A stretch of DNA of 64,000 nt from an uncultured Hyphomicrobiales bacterium (GTDB lineage Bacteria > Pseudomonadota > Alphaproteobacteria > Rhizobiales > Xanthobacteraceae). Position 1 is the first letter of the stretch. Each line of letters begins with the position of its first letter. The DNA is taken from assembly GCA_903929045.1 (NCBI GenBank), contig CAIYTE010000142.1:1-64000 (forward strand), written 5' to 3'. A program made the position numbers and the translations under genes. Under the pieces are notes generated by a model. That model saw only the letters and a program-made list of their open reading frames with translations, did not search any database and was not told where the DNA came from. Positions 52,794 through 60,930 of this stretch are shown piece by piece.

Positions 52794-53627
52794 TTACTGA
52801 AGCCAAAGACGCGGCACCTGCGCGCCAAGCGCCGCCAGCACCGCGATCAGATCTTGCCGCATCGTGGCGCCGTCTACGGCACAGAGCCGCGCCACCGCGA
52901 TGCCGTTCCACGCCGAAATGCCGACCTCACCTTTAAAAGTGTCGTCCAGCACGCGCACTTGTTCAAGCTTTTGCGCGAGATCATCGGCTCCCGCTGCATA
53001 CAAAACCGTCGCAAAAGCGATGCCACCGTTTGTGACCGCGGCCTGACCGAGTTTGGCGGAAATCGCGCCGTCGAGCCGCGCCGTGTCAGCATAGATCAGC
53101 TTGCCATCGCGGCGGACACGCCAGCGGTCCACGAGCAATCCCTGAAGCAGCGCTTCGCCATGGGCGGCGCGGCCGAGCACGACGGCTTCCGCCATCAGCA
53201 GCGACGCGCCGGGCGCCAGATCAACGTCGATACTGCGCGACAGCCGCGCCTGATCGAAAAGAATGGTCTCCTGCGGCAACCAGAACAGCCGCGCACCGTC
53301 GGCGACGCTCAGCGTCACCGCCATCTCTGTGTCGGGACCATTAGATCGATACACTTTTTCCGCCGCCGCCGTGCCAGCGATGAGGCTCGTGCCCGCCTCA
53401 AGTACCAGATCGATGGTGAAGCGGTCGCCGCCGGTCATGCCGCCGCCGGTGTTGACGAACACCGCCTCCAGTGCCTCCGGGGATGCATTGGGGAAGCGGA
53501 CACGCAGCGAGCCGTCCTCATGCACGCGCGAGCGGCGGGTGCGGCCCTCCAGCTGCTTGACGCTTACCGCAATGGTGCCGGTCGCGCGGTTGGCGGCGAA
53601 AATTTGATTTTTTGCGGCAGGAAGCAC
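52794..53627 (-). CDS. ureD: Urease accessory protein UreD (UreH)
   Basis: UreD is the scaffold that recruits UreF and UreG to apo-urease and may channel nickel. The protein has FVNTGGGMTGGDRFTIDLVL, AAAEKVYRSNG and LPQETILFDQARLSRSIDVD, all typical. The start is not obvious. An ATG at 53693 gives 299 residues, but its first 20 or so residues (SSPPSLTLPRKGGG) are the translation of a palindromic repeat. GTG at 53627 (VLPAAKNQIFAANRATG) gives 277 residues, has GGAGGG from the repeat 9-10 bases upstream and begins just before the part that looks conserved, so I prefer it. The frame is intact to the stop. Confidence 0.93.
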   Translation of the reverse strand: MLPAAKNQIFAANRATGTIAVSVKQLEGRTRRSRVHEDGSLRVRFPNASPEALEAVFVNTGGGMTGGDRFTIDLVLEAGTSLIAGTAAAEKVYRSNGPDTEMAVTLSVADGARLFWLPQETILFDQARLSRSIDVDLAPGASLLMAEAVVLGRAAHGEALLQGLLVDRWRVRRDGKLIYADTARLDGAISAKLGQAAVTNGGIAFATVLYAAGADDLAQKLEQVRVLDDTFKGEVGISAWNGIAVARLCAVDGATMRQDLIAVLAALGAQVPRLWLQ

Positions 53628-53636
53628 CGCTGCATT

Positions 53637-53764
53637 CCCTCCCCCCTTGCGGGGGAGAGTTAGGGAGGGGGGTGAGCTTTGGCGGTCGAACATAAACAAA
53701 CACTACCCCCACCCGCCCGCCTTCGCTAACCGCTGGGCGGGCGACCTCCCCACAAGGGGGAGGT
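53637..53764. repeat. Composite GC-rich palindromic repeat between urtE and ureD
   Basis: CCTCCCCCCTTGCGGGGGAG at one end and CCTCCCCACAAGGGGGAGG (53745-53763) at the other are hairpins. Between them CGCCCGCC and GGCGGGCG form another dyad. The element is of the CCTCCCC-type repeat seen in many Hyphomicrobiales. It separates the transporter part from the urease part of the operon and overlaps the longer possible ureD start. Confidence 0.8.
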
Positions 53765-53773
53765 AAAAAAAGA

Positions 53774-54469
53774 TCAAATCGCCAGCGCCCGCTTGATCGC
53801 GGCGTCGTCCATGTTGGCCTTGTCGCTCTGATAGACGATGGCGCCGCGGTCCATGACGATGAGCTGGTCGCCGAGTTCCTGCGCGAAATCGAGATATTGC
53901 TCGACCAGAATGATCGCCATTTCTTTCAGCGAGCGCAGGTAATCGATGGCGCGGCCGATATCCTTGATGATCGACGGCTGGATGCCTTCGGTCGGCTCGT
54001 CCAGTAGGAGCAGCTTCGGTCGCATGACCAGCGCGCGGCCAATGGCCAATTGCTGCTGCTGCCCCCCTGAAAGATCGCCGCCGCGGCGGCCGAGCATCGA
54101 GCGCAACACCGGGAAGAGCGTGAAGACGTCGTCCGGCACCGTGCGTTGGTCACGCTTGAGCGGCGCGAAGCCGGTTTCGAGATTTTCCGCGACCGTCAGC
54201 AGCGGGAAGATTTCGCGGCCCTGCGGCACGATGGCGATGCCGCCACGCGCGCGGTCGACCGTCGCTAGCTTCGTGATGTCGGTGCCATCGAGCGAAATCG
54301 AACCGGCGCTGATCGGCTTCTGGCCGGCGATGGCACGCAGCAGGCTGCTTTTGCCGACGCCGTTGCGGCCGAGCACGCAGGTCACCTTGCCGACTTCCGC
54401 TTTCAGCGAAATGCCGCGCAGGGCCTGCGCCGCGCCGTAATGCAGGTTGATGTTGTTGACTTCGAGCAT
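53774..54469 (-). CDS. urtE: Urea ABC transporter ATPase UrtE
   Basis: The 231-residue ATPase has Walker A GRNGVGKSSL (about residues 35-44), GIAIVPQGREIFPLLTVAEN, signature LSGGQQQQLAIGRAL and Walker B LLLLDEPTEGIQPS. The EGIQPSI form is characteristic of UrtE versus LivF. It pairs with UrtD to drive urea import. It starts 2 bases after the urtD stop and ends 9 bases before a composite repeat. Confidence 0.96.
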   Translation of the reverse strand: MLEVNNINLHYGAAQALRGISLKAEVGKVTCVLGRNGVGKSSLLRAIAGQKPISAGSISLDGTDITKLATVDRARGGIAIVPQGREIFPLLTVAENLETGFAPLKRDQRTVPDDVFTLFPVLRSMLGRRGGDLSGGQQQQLAIGRALVMRPKLLLLDEPTEGIQPSIIKDIGRAIDYLRSLKEMAIILVEQYLDFAQELGDQLIVMDRGAIVYQSDKANMDDAAIKRALAI

Positions 54470-54471
54470 TG

Positions 54472-55293
54472 TCAGCGTCCTAGGTACACTTCGACGACGC
54501 GATCATTGGTCGACACCTGATCGATTGAACCTTCGGCCAGCACCGAGCCTTCGTGCAGGCACGTCACCTTGACGCCGAGCTCGCGAACGAAGGCCATGTC
54601 GTGCTCGACCACGACCACGGTCTTGGTCTGGTTGATTTCCTTGAGCAGCTCCGCGGTCTGCATGGTCTCGACGTCCGTCATGCCAGCCACCGGCTCATCG
54701 ACCAGCAAAAGCTTCGGCTCCTGCGCCAGCAGCATGCCGATCTCGAGCCACTGCTTCTGGCCGTGCGACAGACCGCCGGCGACGCGAGAACGCACGCCCT
54801 TGAGGCGAATAGTGTCGAGCACCTGGTCGATACGCTTTTCCTGATCGGCCGATGACTGCCAGAACAGCGCCGCGCGGACGCTACGGTCGTTCTTGAGCGC
54901 CAGCAGCAGATTGTCCTCGACAGTGTGCATCTCGAACACCGTCGGCTTCTGGAACTTGCGGCCGATGCCGAGCGAGGCGATTTCGGTTTCGTCGAGCTGA
55001 GAGAGGTCGATGGTGCCGGCCTGATAGAACACGTCGCCTGAATCGGGGCGCGTCTTGCCGGTGATGCAATCCATCATCGTCGTCTTGCCGGCGCCGTTGG
55101 GACCGATGATCGCCCGCATTTCGCCGGGCTCGATGATGAAGGATAATTCGTTGAGCGCCTTGAAGCCGTCGAACGAAACCGAAATGCCGTCGAGATAGAG
55201 CAAGGCCGACGTGGTTTGCCGGTCGATCTTCTTTTTTTCCGGTGACGGCGCGACTTCGGCGCCCACCACTGCTTCCGATATTGCTGCGCTCAT
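54472..55293 (-). CDS. urtD: Urea ABC transporter ATPase UrtD
   Basis: Started at the ATG at 55293, UrtD has 273 residues. There is an N-terminal extension of about 30 residues before the ATPase core LYLDGISVSFDGFKALNELS, then Walker A GPNGAGKTT, ASLGIGRKFQKPTVFEMHTV, signature LSHGQKQWLEIGMLL (SHGQ form, as in UrtD/LivG) and Walker B LLLVDEPVAGMTD. GGAG inside the end of urtC lies about 9 bases upstream of the ATG. The urtC stop is 4 bases before it. Confidence 0.96.
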   Translation of the reverse strand: MSAAISEAVVGAEVAPSPEKKKIDRQTTSALLYLDGISVSFDGFKALNELSFIIEPGEMRAIIGPNGAGKTTMMDCITGKTRPDSGDVFYQAGTIDLSQLDETEIASLGIGRKFQKPTVFEMHTVEDNLLLALKNDRSVRAALFWQSSADQEKRIDQVLDTIRLKGVRSRVAGGLSHGQKQWLEIGMLLAQEPKLLLVDEPVAGMTDVETMQTAELLKEINQTKTVVVVEHDMAFVRELGVKVTCLHEGSVLAEGSIDQVSTNDRVVEVYLGR

Positions 55294-55297
55294 GGCC

Positions 55298-56473
55298 CTA
55301 CTCCGCTGCCCGCGGTGGCGCCGACGGCGCTGCGCCGTCTTCCATCGCCGCACTCTTGGCATTTTCCGCCGCAGCTTCGCTGCGTCCGGCGCGCCACGCA
55401 TTGTAGGTGCCGATGATGCCGCGCGGCATCAGCAGCGTGGTGCCGATGAACAGGCCGCCGAGCATGAACAGCCAGTACGGCGCCAGGAAGCCCGACGTAA
55501 AGAAGGTCTTTGCGTAATTGACGACGAAGGCGCCGAGCACCGCGCCGGTCAGCGTGCCGCGGCCGCCGACCGCGACCCAGATGACGGCTTCGATCGAGTT
55601 CGCCGGCGCAAATTCGCCCGGATTGATGATGCCGACCTGCGGCACGTAGAGCGCGCCGGCGATACCGGCCATGCAGGCCGACAGCGTGAACACGAACAGC
55701 TTGTAGGCCTCGACCCGGTAACCGAGGAAGCGCGTGCGCGATTCCGCGTCGCGGATCGCCACCAGCACCATGCCGAACTTCGAGGTCACGATCGCCCTGC
55801 TGAGCAGGAAGCAGAGCGCCAGCATCAGGCACGAAATCACCAGCAGCGCGTTGCGCGTGCCGTCGGCCTGGACGTTGAAGCCGAGAATGTCCTTGAAATC
55901 GGTCAGGCCGTTATTGCCACCGAAGCCGAAGTTGTTGCGGAAGAAGGCAAGCAGCAGCGCGTAGGTCATCGCCTGCGTGATGATCGACAGATAGACGCCG
56001 GTGACGCGGCTGCGGAAGGCAAACCAGCCGAACACGAAGGCCAGCAGACCCGGCACCAGCAGCACCATCAGCGCGGCATAAGCGAAACTGTTGAAGCCGT
56101 ACCAGAAGACCGGCAGCTCCGAATAATTCAGGAACACCATGAAGTCCGGCAGGATTGGATTGGCGTAGACGCCGCGCGTGCCGATCTGACGCATCAGATA
56201 CATGCCCATGGCGTAGCCGCCGAGCGCGAAGAAGGCGCCGTGGCCGAGCGATAGAATGCCGACATAGCCCCAGATCAGGTCGATCGAGAGCGCCAGCAGG
56301 CCGTAGCAGATGTATTTGCCGAACAGCGAGACGAAGTAGGTCGAGATGTGCAGGAAGGAGCCTTCCGGCATCAACAGATTGAGCACCGGGATGGTGATGG
56401 CGAAGGCGGCGAGCAACACCAGAAACAGAGTGGAGCCGCGATCGATCAGCCGGATGAGCGGATGCGACGTCAT
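55298..56473 (-). CDS. urtC: Urea ABC transporter permease UrtC
   Basis: The 391-residue permease has about nine membrane segments. LALSIDLIWGYVGILSLGHG and FFALGGYAMGMYLMRQIG are the UrtC-type forms of the conserved permease region, and AIRDAESRTRFLGYRVEAYK is the EAA-like loop. The C-terminal tail (AAAENAKSAAMEDGAAPSAP) is Ala-rich, acidic and probably cytosolic. The start at 56473 overlaps the urtB stop by 4 bases (ATGA). Confidence 0.95.
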   Translation of the reverse strand: MTSHPLIRLIDRGSTLFLVLLAAFAITIPVLNLLMPEGSFLHISTYFVSLFGKYICYGLLALSIDLIWGYVGILSLGHGAFFALGGYAMGMYLMRQIGTRGVYANPILPDFMVFLNYSELPVFWYGFNSFAYAALMVLLVPGLLAFVFGWFAFRSRVTGVYLSIITQAMTYALLLAFFRNNFGFGGNNGLTDFKDILGFNVQADGTRNALLVISCLMLALCFLLSRAIVTSKFGMVLVAIRDAESRTRFLGYRVEAYKLFVFTLSACMAGIAGALYVPQVGIINPGEFAPANSIEAVIWVAVGGRGTLTGAVLGAFVVNYAKTFFTSGFLAPYWLFMLGGLFIGTTLLMPRGIIGTYNAWRAGRSEAAAENAKSAAMEDGAAPSAPPRAAE

Positions 56474-58083
56474 GCTTCGATCGCCCGGCCCTTGAGCGCG
56501 AACATGCCGCGCGGGCGCTTCTGAATGAACAGGATGATGAAGACGAGGATCGCGATCTTGGCGAGCACGGCGCCGGCGAAGGGCTCCATGAACTTGTTGG
56601 CGATGCCGAGCGTCAGCGCACCGACCAGGGTGCCCCACAGATTGCCGACGCCGCCGAACACCACGACCATGAAGCTGTCGATGATGTAGCCCTGCCCCAG
56701 GTTCGGCGAGACATTGTCGATTTGCGACAGCGCCACGCCGGCGATGCCGGCAATGCCGGAACCGAGGCCGAAGGTCAGCGCGTCGATACGCGCGGTGCGG
56801 ATGCCGACCGCCGCCGCCATGGAGCGGTTCTGCGTCACCGCGCGCATTTCAAGGCCGAGGCGCGTGAAGCGCAGCATGCCGAGCAGCGCGACGAAGACGA
56901 TGCCGGTGAAAACGATGATCCAGAGGCGGTTATAGGTGATGAGAATGCCGCCGAGATCGAAGGCGCCGGACATCCAGGTCGGATTGCCGACTTCCTTGTT
57001 GGTCGGGCCGAAAGCGCCGCGCACCGCCTGCTGCAGCACGAGCGAGATGCCCCAGGTCGCGAGCAACGTTTCCAGCGGGCGGCCATAAAGAAAGCGGATC
57101 ACCGTGCGCTCGATGATGATGCCGACAATCGCCGCGACCAGAAAGGCCAGCGGCAGTGCGATAGCGAGCGAATAATCGAACAAAGCCGGGTTCTTGGTGC
57201 GGATCAATTCCTGCACCACGAAGGTGACGTAGGCGCCGAGCATCACCATTTCGCCGTGCGCCATATTGATGACGCCCATCACGCCGAAGGTGATGGCAAG
57301 GCCGATGGCCGCAAGCAGCAGCACCGAGCCGAGCGACAGCCCGTACCAGAGGTTCTGAACGGTGTTCCACAGCGCCAGTGTTCGCTGGATCTTGGCGCTC
57401 GCGGATTTCGCCGCGGCGGCTACTTCCGGCGGCTGGTTCGCCGGCAGACTTTCGATCAAGGCCATGGAGTCCTGATCGCCGCGCGCGCCAATGACGGCAA
57501 TCGCCGCAACCTTGTCGGCGGCACTGCTGTCGTCAGCCGTCAGCATGATCGCCGCGCGAGCCTCGGTCAGCGCCTTTTTGACCTTGGCGTTGGTTTCGGC
57601 TTCGAGCGCCTTGTCGACGGCGGGCAGCACGCTCGCTTCGCGCGATTTGAACACGGACTGCGCCGCGTCGTAACGGACGTTTGGATTGGGCGCCATCAAG
57701 GTCAGCGCGCCGTTGGCGGCGCTGATAACACCGCGCAGACGGTTATTGACGCGCACCGCATCGATATCGTCCGGCGGCGCGCCGTCGAACGGCTTGCCGG
57801 TCTCGGCATCCAGCAACTTGTCGTCGGCGGTCTTGATGAAAACTTTTTTGTCTTTAGCGCTGAACAGCAACCGTCCGTCCTGCAGCGCGGCGATCAAAGC
57901 CGGTGCCAAGGGGCTGCCGCTGGTCGCGACTGCGGTGACGGAGTCCGCGGTGTCGCTGAATTCATCGGTGGTAAAGCCTGCCAGCGCGTCTTCGTAAGGT
58001 CCGGCGTGGCCGATGCCGATACCGCCGACGAGCATTCCGATGGCGAAGACGAACGCGATGAGGCGATCGCTGAACACACGCAT
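56470..58083 (-). CDS. urtB: Urea ABC transporter permease UrtB (with long N-terminal domain)
   Basis: The 537-residue protein has a signal-like first segment (LIAFVFAIGMLVGGIGIGHA), then about 200 residues of Ala-rich, probably helical periplasmic domain with KIQRTLALWNTVQNLWYGLS leading into the membrane part. The permease core has AAIGLAITFGVMGVINMAHG and, near the end, FMVVVFGGVGNLWGTLVGAL. This long form is usual for UrtB in proteobacteria and distinguishes it from LivH. A stem-loop between urtA and urtB separates it from its binding-protein gene. Confidence 0.95.
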   Translation of the reverse strand: MRVFSDRLIAFVFAIGMLVGGIGIGHAGPYEDALAGFTTDEFSDTADSVTAVATSGSPLAPALIAALQDGRLLFSAKDKKVFIKTADDKLLDAETGKPFDGAPPDDIDAVRVNNRLRGVISAANGALTLMAPNPNVRYDAAQSVFKSREASVLPAVDKALEAETNAKVKKALTEARAAIMLTADDSSAADKVAAIAVIGARGDQDSMALIESLPANQPPEVAAAAKSASAKIQRTLALWNTVQNLWYGLSLGSVLLLAAIGLAITFGVMGVINMAHGEMVMLGAYVTFVVQELIRTKNPALFDYSLAIALPLAFLVAAIVGIIIERTVIRFLYGRPLETLLATWGISLVLQQAVRGAFGPTNKEVGNPTWMSGAFDLGGILITYNRLWIIVFTGIVFVALLGMLRFTRLGLEMRAVTQNRSMAAAVGIRTARIDALTFGLGSGIAGIAGVALSQIDNVSPNLGQGYIIDSFMVVVFGGVGNLWGTLVGALTLGIANKFMEPFAGAVLAKIAILVFIILFIQKRPRGMFALKGRAIEA

Positions 58084-58112
58084 CTCTTTGTTTCCGGCAT
58101 CGAGAAGAAGGA

Positions 58113-58140
58113 GGGAGGCGGCGGTTCAACGCCGCCTCCC
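58113..58140 (-). other. Stem-loop between urtA and urtB
   Basis: GGGAGGCGGCG and CGCCGCCTCCC are perfect 11-base arms around a 6-base loop. On the transcript it is followed by a C/T-rich stretch, not a pure U-run, so partial termination or protection of the urtA mRNA is more likely than full termination. It would allow more UrtA than membrane components. Confidence 0.75.
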
Positions 58141-58163
58141 CTGTTGGTCAGGACAGCGTCAGA

Positions 58164-59489
58164 TCACGAACCGGATCCGCCGCACTTCTTGGTGACCTTG
58201 TTGTAGTTGCCGCACTTGAGCGCAACCCAGTCGGCTTCGAGGTCCTTCGAACCGGGCAGATAGTCGGTCCAGGCATCGCCGGGGACCAGGCCCTTGGTCT
58301 TCCACACCACGTCGAACTGGCCATCACCTTTGATTTCGCCGACGAACACCGGCTTGGTGATGTGATGGTTCGGCAGCATCTTGGACACGCCGCCCGTCAG
58401 GTTCGGCGTTTCGATGCCCGGCAGAGCCGCGATGACCTTGTCGGCATCGGTCGACTTCACCTTTTCCACGGCCTTCACCCACATGTTGAAACCGATCACG
58501 GTCGCTTCCATCGGGTCGTTGGTCGTGCGCTTCGGGTTCTTGGTGTAGGCCTGCCACTTCTTGATGAACTCGGCATTGGCCGGGTTCTTGATCGACTGGA
58601 AGTAGTTCCAGGCGGCCAAGTGACCAAGCAGCGGCTTGGTGTCGAGGCCGGCGAGCTCTTCTTCACCGACCGAGAACGCCACGACCGGAATGTCGGTCGC
58701 CTTGATGCCCTGGTTGCCCAGTTCCTTGTAGAACGGCACGTTCGCGTCACCGTTGATGGTCGAGACCACCGCGGTCTTCTTGCCGGCCGAGCCAAACTTC
58801 TTGATGTCCGACACGATCGTCTGCCAATCGGAATGACCGAACGGCGTGTAGTTGATCATGATGTCTTCTTTCGCGACGCCCTTCTGCTGCAGATAGGCCT
58901 CGAGAATCTTGTTGGTCGTGCGCGGATAGACGTAGTCGGTGCCCGCGAGGACCCAACGCTTAACCGAGCCGCCTTCCTTGCTCATCAGATAGTCCACGGC
59001 CGGGATCGCCTGCTGGTTCGGCGCGGCGCCGGTGTAGAACACGTTCTTCTCGGACTCTTCACCCTCGTACTGCACAGGATAGAAGAGGATCGAGTTGAGC
59101 TCCTTGAACACCGGCAGCACCGACTTGCGGGACACCGAGGTCCAGCAGCCGAACACGACCGAAACCTTGTCCTTGGAAATCAGCTCGCGCGCCTTTTCGG
59201 CGAACAGCGGCCAGTTCGAGGCCGGATCGACGACGACGGCTTCGAGCTTCTTGCCGTTCACGCCGCCCTTCTTGTTCTGCTCATCGATCATGAACAGAAC
59301 GGTGTCCTTCAGCGTCGTTTCGCTGATGGCCATCGTGCCGGACAGCGAGTGAAGAACGCCGACCTTAATCGTATCCTGGGCGTTGGCGGACTGGACCAAG
59401 CCAGTAGCCGCGAACGCGAAACCCGCCGCTGCCGACAGCCACTTTTTGGCGTTCGGCCGCATCACGGTCGCTTGAATCGATCTGAACAT
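58164..59489 (-). CDS. urtA: Urea ABC transporter substrate-binding protein UrtA
   Basis: The 441-residue periplasmic protein has an N-terminal signal (KKWLSAAAGFAFAATGLVQS, cleaved after ANA near residue 37), then DTIKVGVLHSLSGTMAISET, typical of UrtA/FmdD. VFGCWTSVSRKSVLPVFKEL and FYPVQYEGEESEKNVFYTGA are UrtA-diagnostic and contain ligand-contacting residues of the urea-binding family. GGGGA lies 9 bases before the ATG. It is the first gene of the unit, 65 bases downstream of a sigma-54 promoter. The C-terminus carries two cysteines (LKCGNYNKVTKKCGGSGS). Confidence 0.96.
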   Translation of the reverse strand: MFRSIQATVMRPNAKKWLSAAAGFAFAATGLVQSANAQDTIKVGVLHSLSGTMAISETTLKDTVLFMIDEQNKKGGVNGKKLEAVVVDPASNWPLFAEKARELISKDKVSVVFGCWTSVSRKSVLPVFKELNSILFYPVQYEGEESEKNVFYTGAAPNQQAIPAVDYLMSKEGGSVKRWVLAGTDYVYPRTTNKILEAYLQQKGVAKEDIMINYTPFGHSDWQTIVSDIKKFGSAGKKTAVVSTINGDANVPFYKELGNQGIKATDIPVVAFSVGEEELAGLDTKPLLGHLAAWNYFQSIKNPANAEFIKKWQAYTKNPKRTTNDPMEATVIGFNMWVKAVEKVKSTDADKVIAALPGIETPNLTGGVSKMLPNHHITKPVFVGEIKGDGQFDVVWKTKGLVPGDAWTDYLPGSKDLEADWVALKCGNYNKVTKKCGGSGS

Positions 59490-59554
59490 TTGAGGAGTCC
59501 CCTGCGTTTGACGCGCGCGAAGCCCTTCGCGGACTTACGTGCGCACAGTAAATC

Positions 59555-59569
59555 GCAAGGCCTGTGCCA
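59555..59569 (-). promoter_or_regulatory. Sigma-54 (RpoN) -24/-12 promoter of the urea unit
   Basis: On the minus strand TTGGCACAGGCCTTGCGA matches the consensus TGGCAC-N5-TTGC exactly, with GG and GC at the required 10-base spacing. The predicted start of transcription is near 59543, giving a leader of about 54 bases to urtA. An enhancer-binding protein such as NtrC would be needed; no clear NtrC dyad (TGCAC-N5/6-GTGCA) was found by eye upstream. Confidence 0.85.
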
Positions 59570-59832
59570 ACCGTCATAAAACTGGTTAAGTCTTTGAAAT
59601 ACCATCTGTATGGCGTGGGACAGCCATTTTGCCTAAAATTCGGCCAAAGAGGCCTGATTACGAATTAGGCAATATTGGCTCTTTAATTCGCCATTGTGTA
59701 CGCAAGATTTTTTAGTCGAGACTTTGCCGGGCTCGGAATCTCTCGTTTCGAACGCTTGGGCACGATCAAAAGGTCTCGCGGATCCGACCCGGGTTATATA
59801 ATGCAACCATAAGAAACTCTGCGCAGTGGAGG
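59570..59832. other. Divergent intergenic region between urtA and the TctC-type gene
   Basis: This AT-richer stretch has no gene. It holds an imperfect inverted repeat with arms GCCTAAAATTCG (59631-59642) and CGAATTAGGC (59663-59672), and GGCC pairs inside. It also contains a possible -10 for the rightward gene at 59797-59802. An enhancer site for the sigma-54 promoter would be expected in this space, but I cannot assign one. Confidence 0.6.
59797..59802 (+). promoter_or_regulatory. Candidate -10 element for the aromatic-catabolism genes
   Basis: A consensus TATAAT inside GGGTTATATAATGC lies 39 bases upstream of the ATG at 59842. The -35 region is weak (TCTCGC at 17 bases), so an activator would probably be required if it is used. 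Confidence 0.4.
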
Positions 59833-59841
59833 ATGCAACCA

Positions 59842-60822
59842 ATGAATCTCACCCGACGACATCTGATGATCTCGGCGGCCGCGACGGCAGCGGCGACACC
59901 CTTCGGCGGCGCCATGGCGGCCGACTATCCGACGCGCCAGGTGACACTTGTTGTCCCCTACACCGCCGCGGGTGGCGTCGACGCCATGGCGCGCGTCGTG
60001 GCCCAGAAGTTCTCCGAGGCCTTCAAGGGACAGTTCGTGGTCGAGAACCGGCCCGGCGGTGGCGGCACCATCGGCACCCGCGCCGTCACCCGCGCCACGC
60101 CGGATGGTTACACCTTACTGCTCGGCCACACCGGCACGATCTCGATCAATCCGGCGCTCTACGCCAACATCCCGTTCGACCCGCGCAAGGAACTCGAAGC
60201 CATCGGCATGATCGCATCCATGCCGGTCGCGCTGATGGCACATCCGTCTTTCAAACCGCAGACTCTCAAGGAGTTCATCGAACTCGCGAAGAAGGAGCCG
60301 GGCAAAATCAACCTCGGCACCTCGGCGGTCGGCACCGGCGGCTATATGTGCGCCGAACTGTTCAAATCGGAAGCCGCTGTCGACGTCGCCATCATTCCCT
60401 ACAAGGGCACGGCGCCGGTGATGAACGATCTGCTCGGCGGCCACGTGCCGATTGCGTTCGGCGTGCTGCCGCCGGCGCTTGGCAATATCGCGTCCGGCAA
60501 CCTTCGGGTCATCGCGGTCGCGAGCAAGGAGCGCTTCTCCGGGCTGCCGAACGTCCCGACCTTTGCTGAAGCCGGCCTGCCCGGCTTCGACGGTTCGCTG
60601 CACTACGGCCTGCTGGCCCCCAAGGGCACGCCCAAAGACATCATCGACAAGCTCAGCGCCGAGTTGAAGAAGGTAGTCGCGACCGATGACGTCAAGCAGC
60701 GCATCTCGGCCGAAGGTGGCGATCCGATGACATCGACTGCAGCCGAATATGCCGACGATGTCGACAAGGAAGAGAAGAAGTGGGGCTCGCTCGTGCGCAA
60801 GCTCAACCTCAAGGTCGAATAG
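59842..60822 (+). CDS. Tripartite tricarboxylate transporter (Bug/TctC) family binding protein
   Basis: The 326-residue protein has an export signal with a twin arginine (NLTRRHLMISAAATAAATPF, cleaved near AMAADYP), then YPTRQVTLVVPYTAAGGVDA and VVENRPGGGGTIGTR, which are the Bug-family ligand loop and diagnostic motif. GLPGFDGSLHYGLLAPKGTP is the conserved later segment. GGAGG lies 9 bases before the ATG at 59842, which I prefer to an ATG 9 bases earlier that directly abuts it. The TctA and TctB membrane parts are not adjacent, which is common for orphan Bug proteins. The two genes after it suggest an aromatic acid or dicarboxylate ligand. Confidence 0.92.
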   Translation: MNLTRRHLMISAAATAAATPFGGAMAADYPTRQVTLVVPYTAAGGVDAMARVVAQKFSEAFKGQFVVENRPGGGGTIGTRAVTRATPDGYTLLLGHTGTISINPALYANIPFDPRKELEAIGMIASMPVALMAHPSFKPQTLKEFIELAKKEPGKINLGTSAVGTGGYMCAELFKSEAAVDVAIIPYKGTAPVMNDLLGGHVPIAFGVLPPALGNIASGNLRVIAVASKERFSGLPNVPTFAEAGLPGFDGSLHYGLLAPKGTPKDIIDKLSAELKKVVATDDVKQRISAEGGDPMTSTAAEYADDVDKEEKKWGSLVRKLNLKVE

Positions 60823-60930
60823 CCCTGCCTTGTCGTCACTGGACATCCGCAACCAGATGAGAGATCGAGCGCCGGGCGGAAATTGAAATTCTGACCGGCG
60901 TCGAGAGACACGCGTAGAAAAGGAACGATC

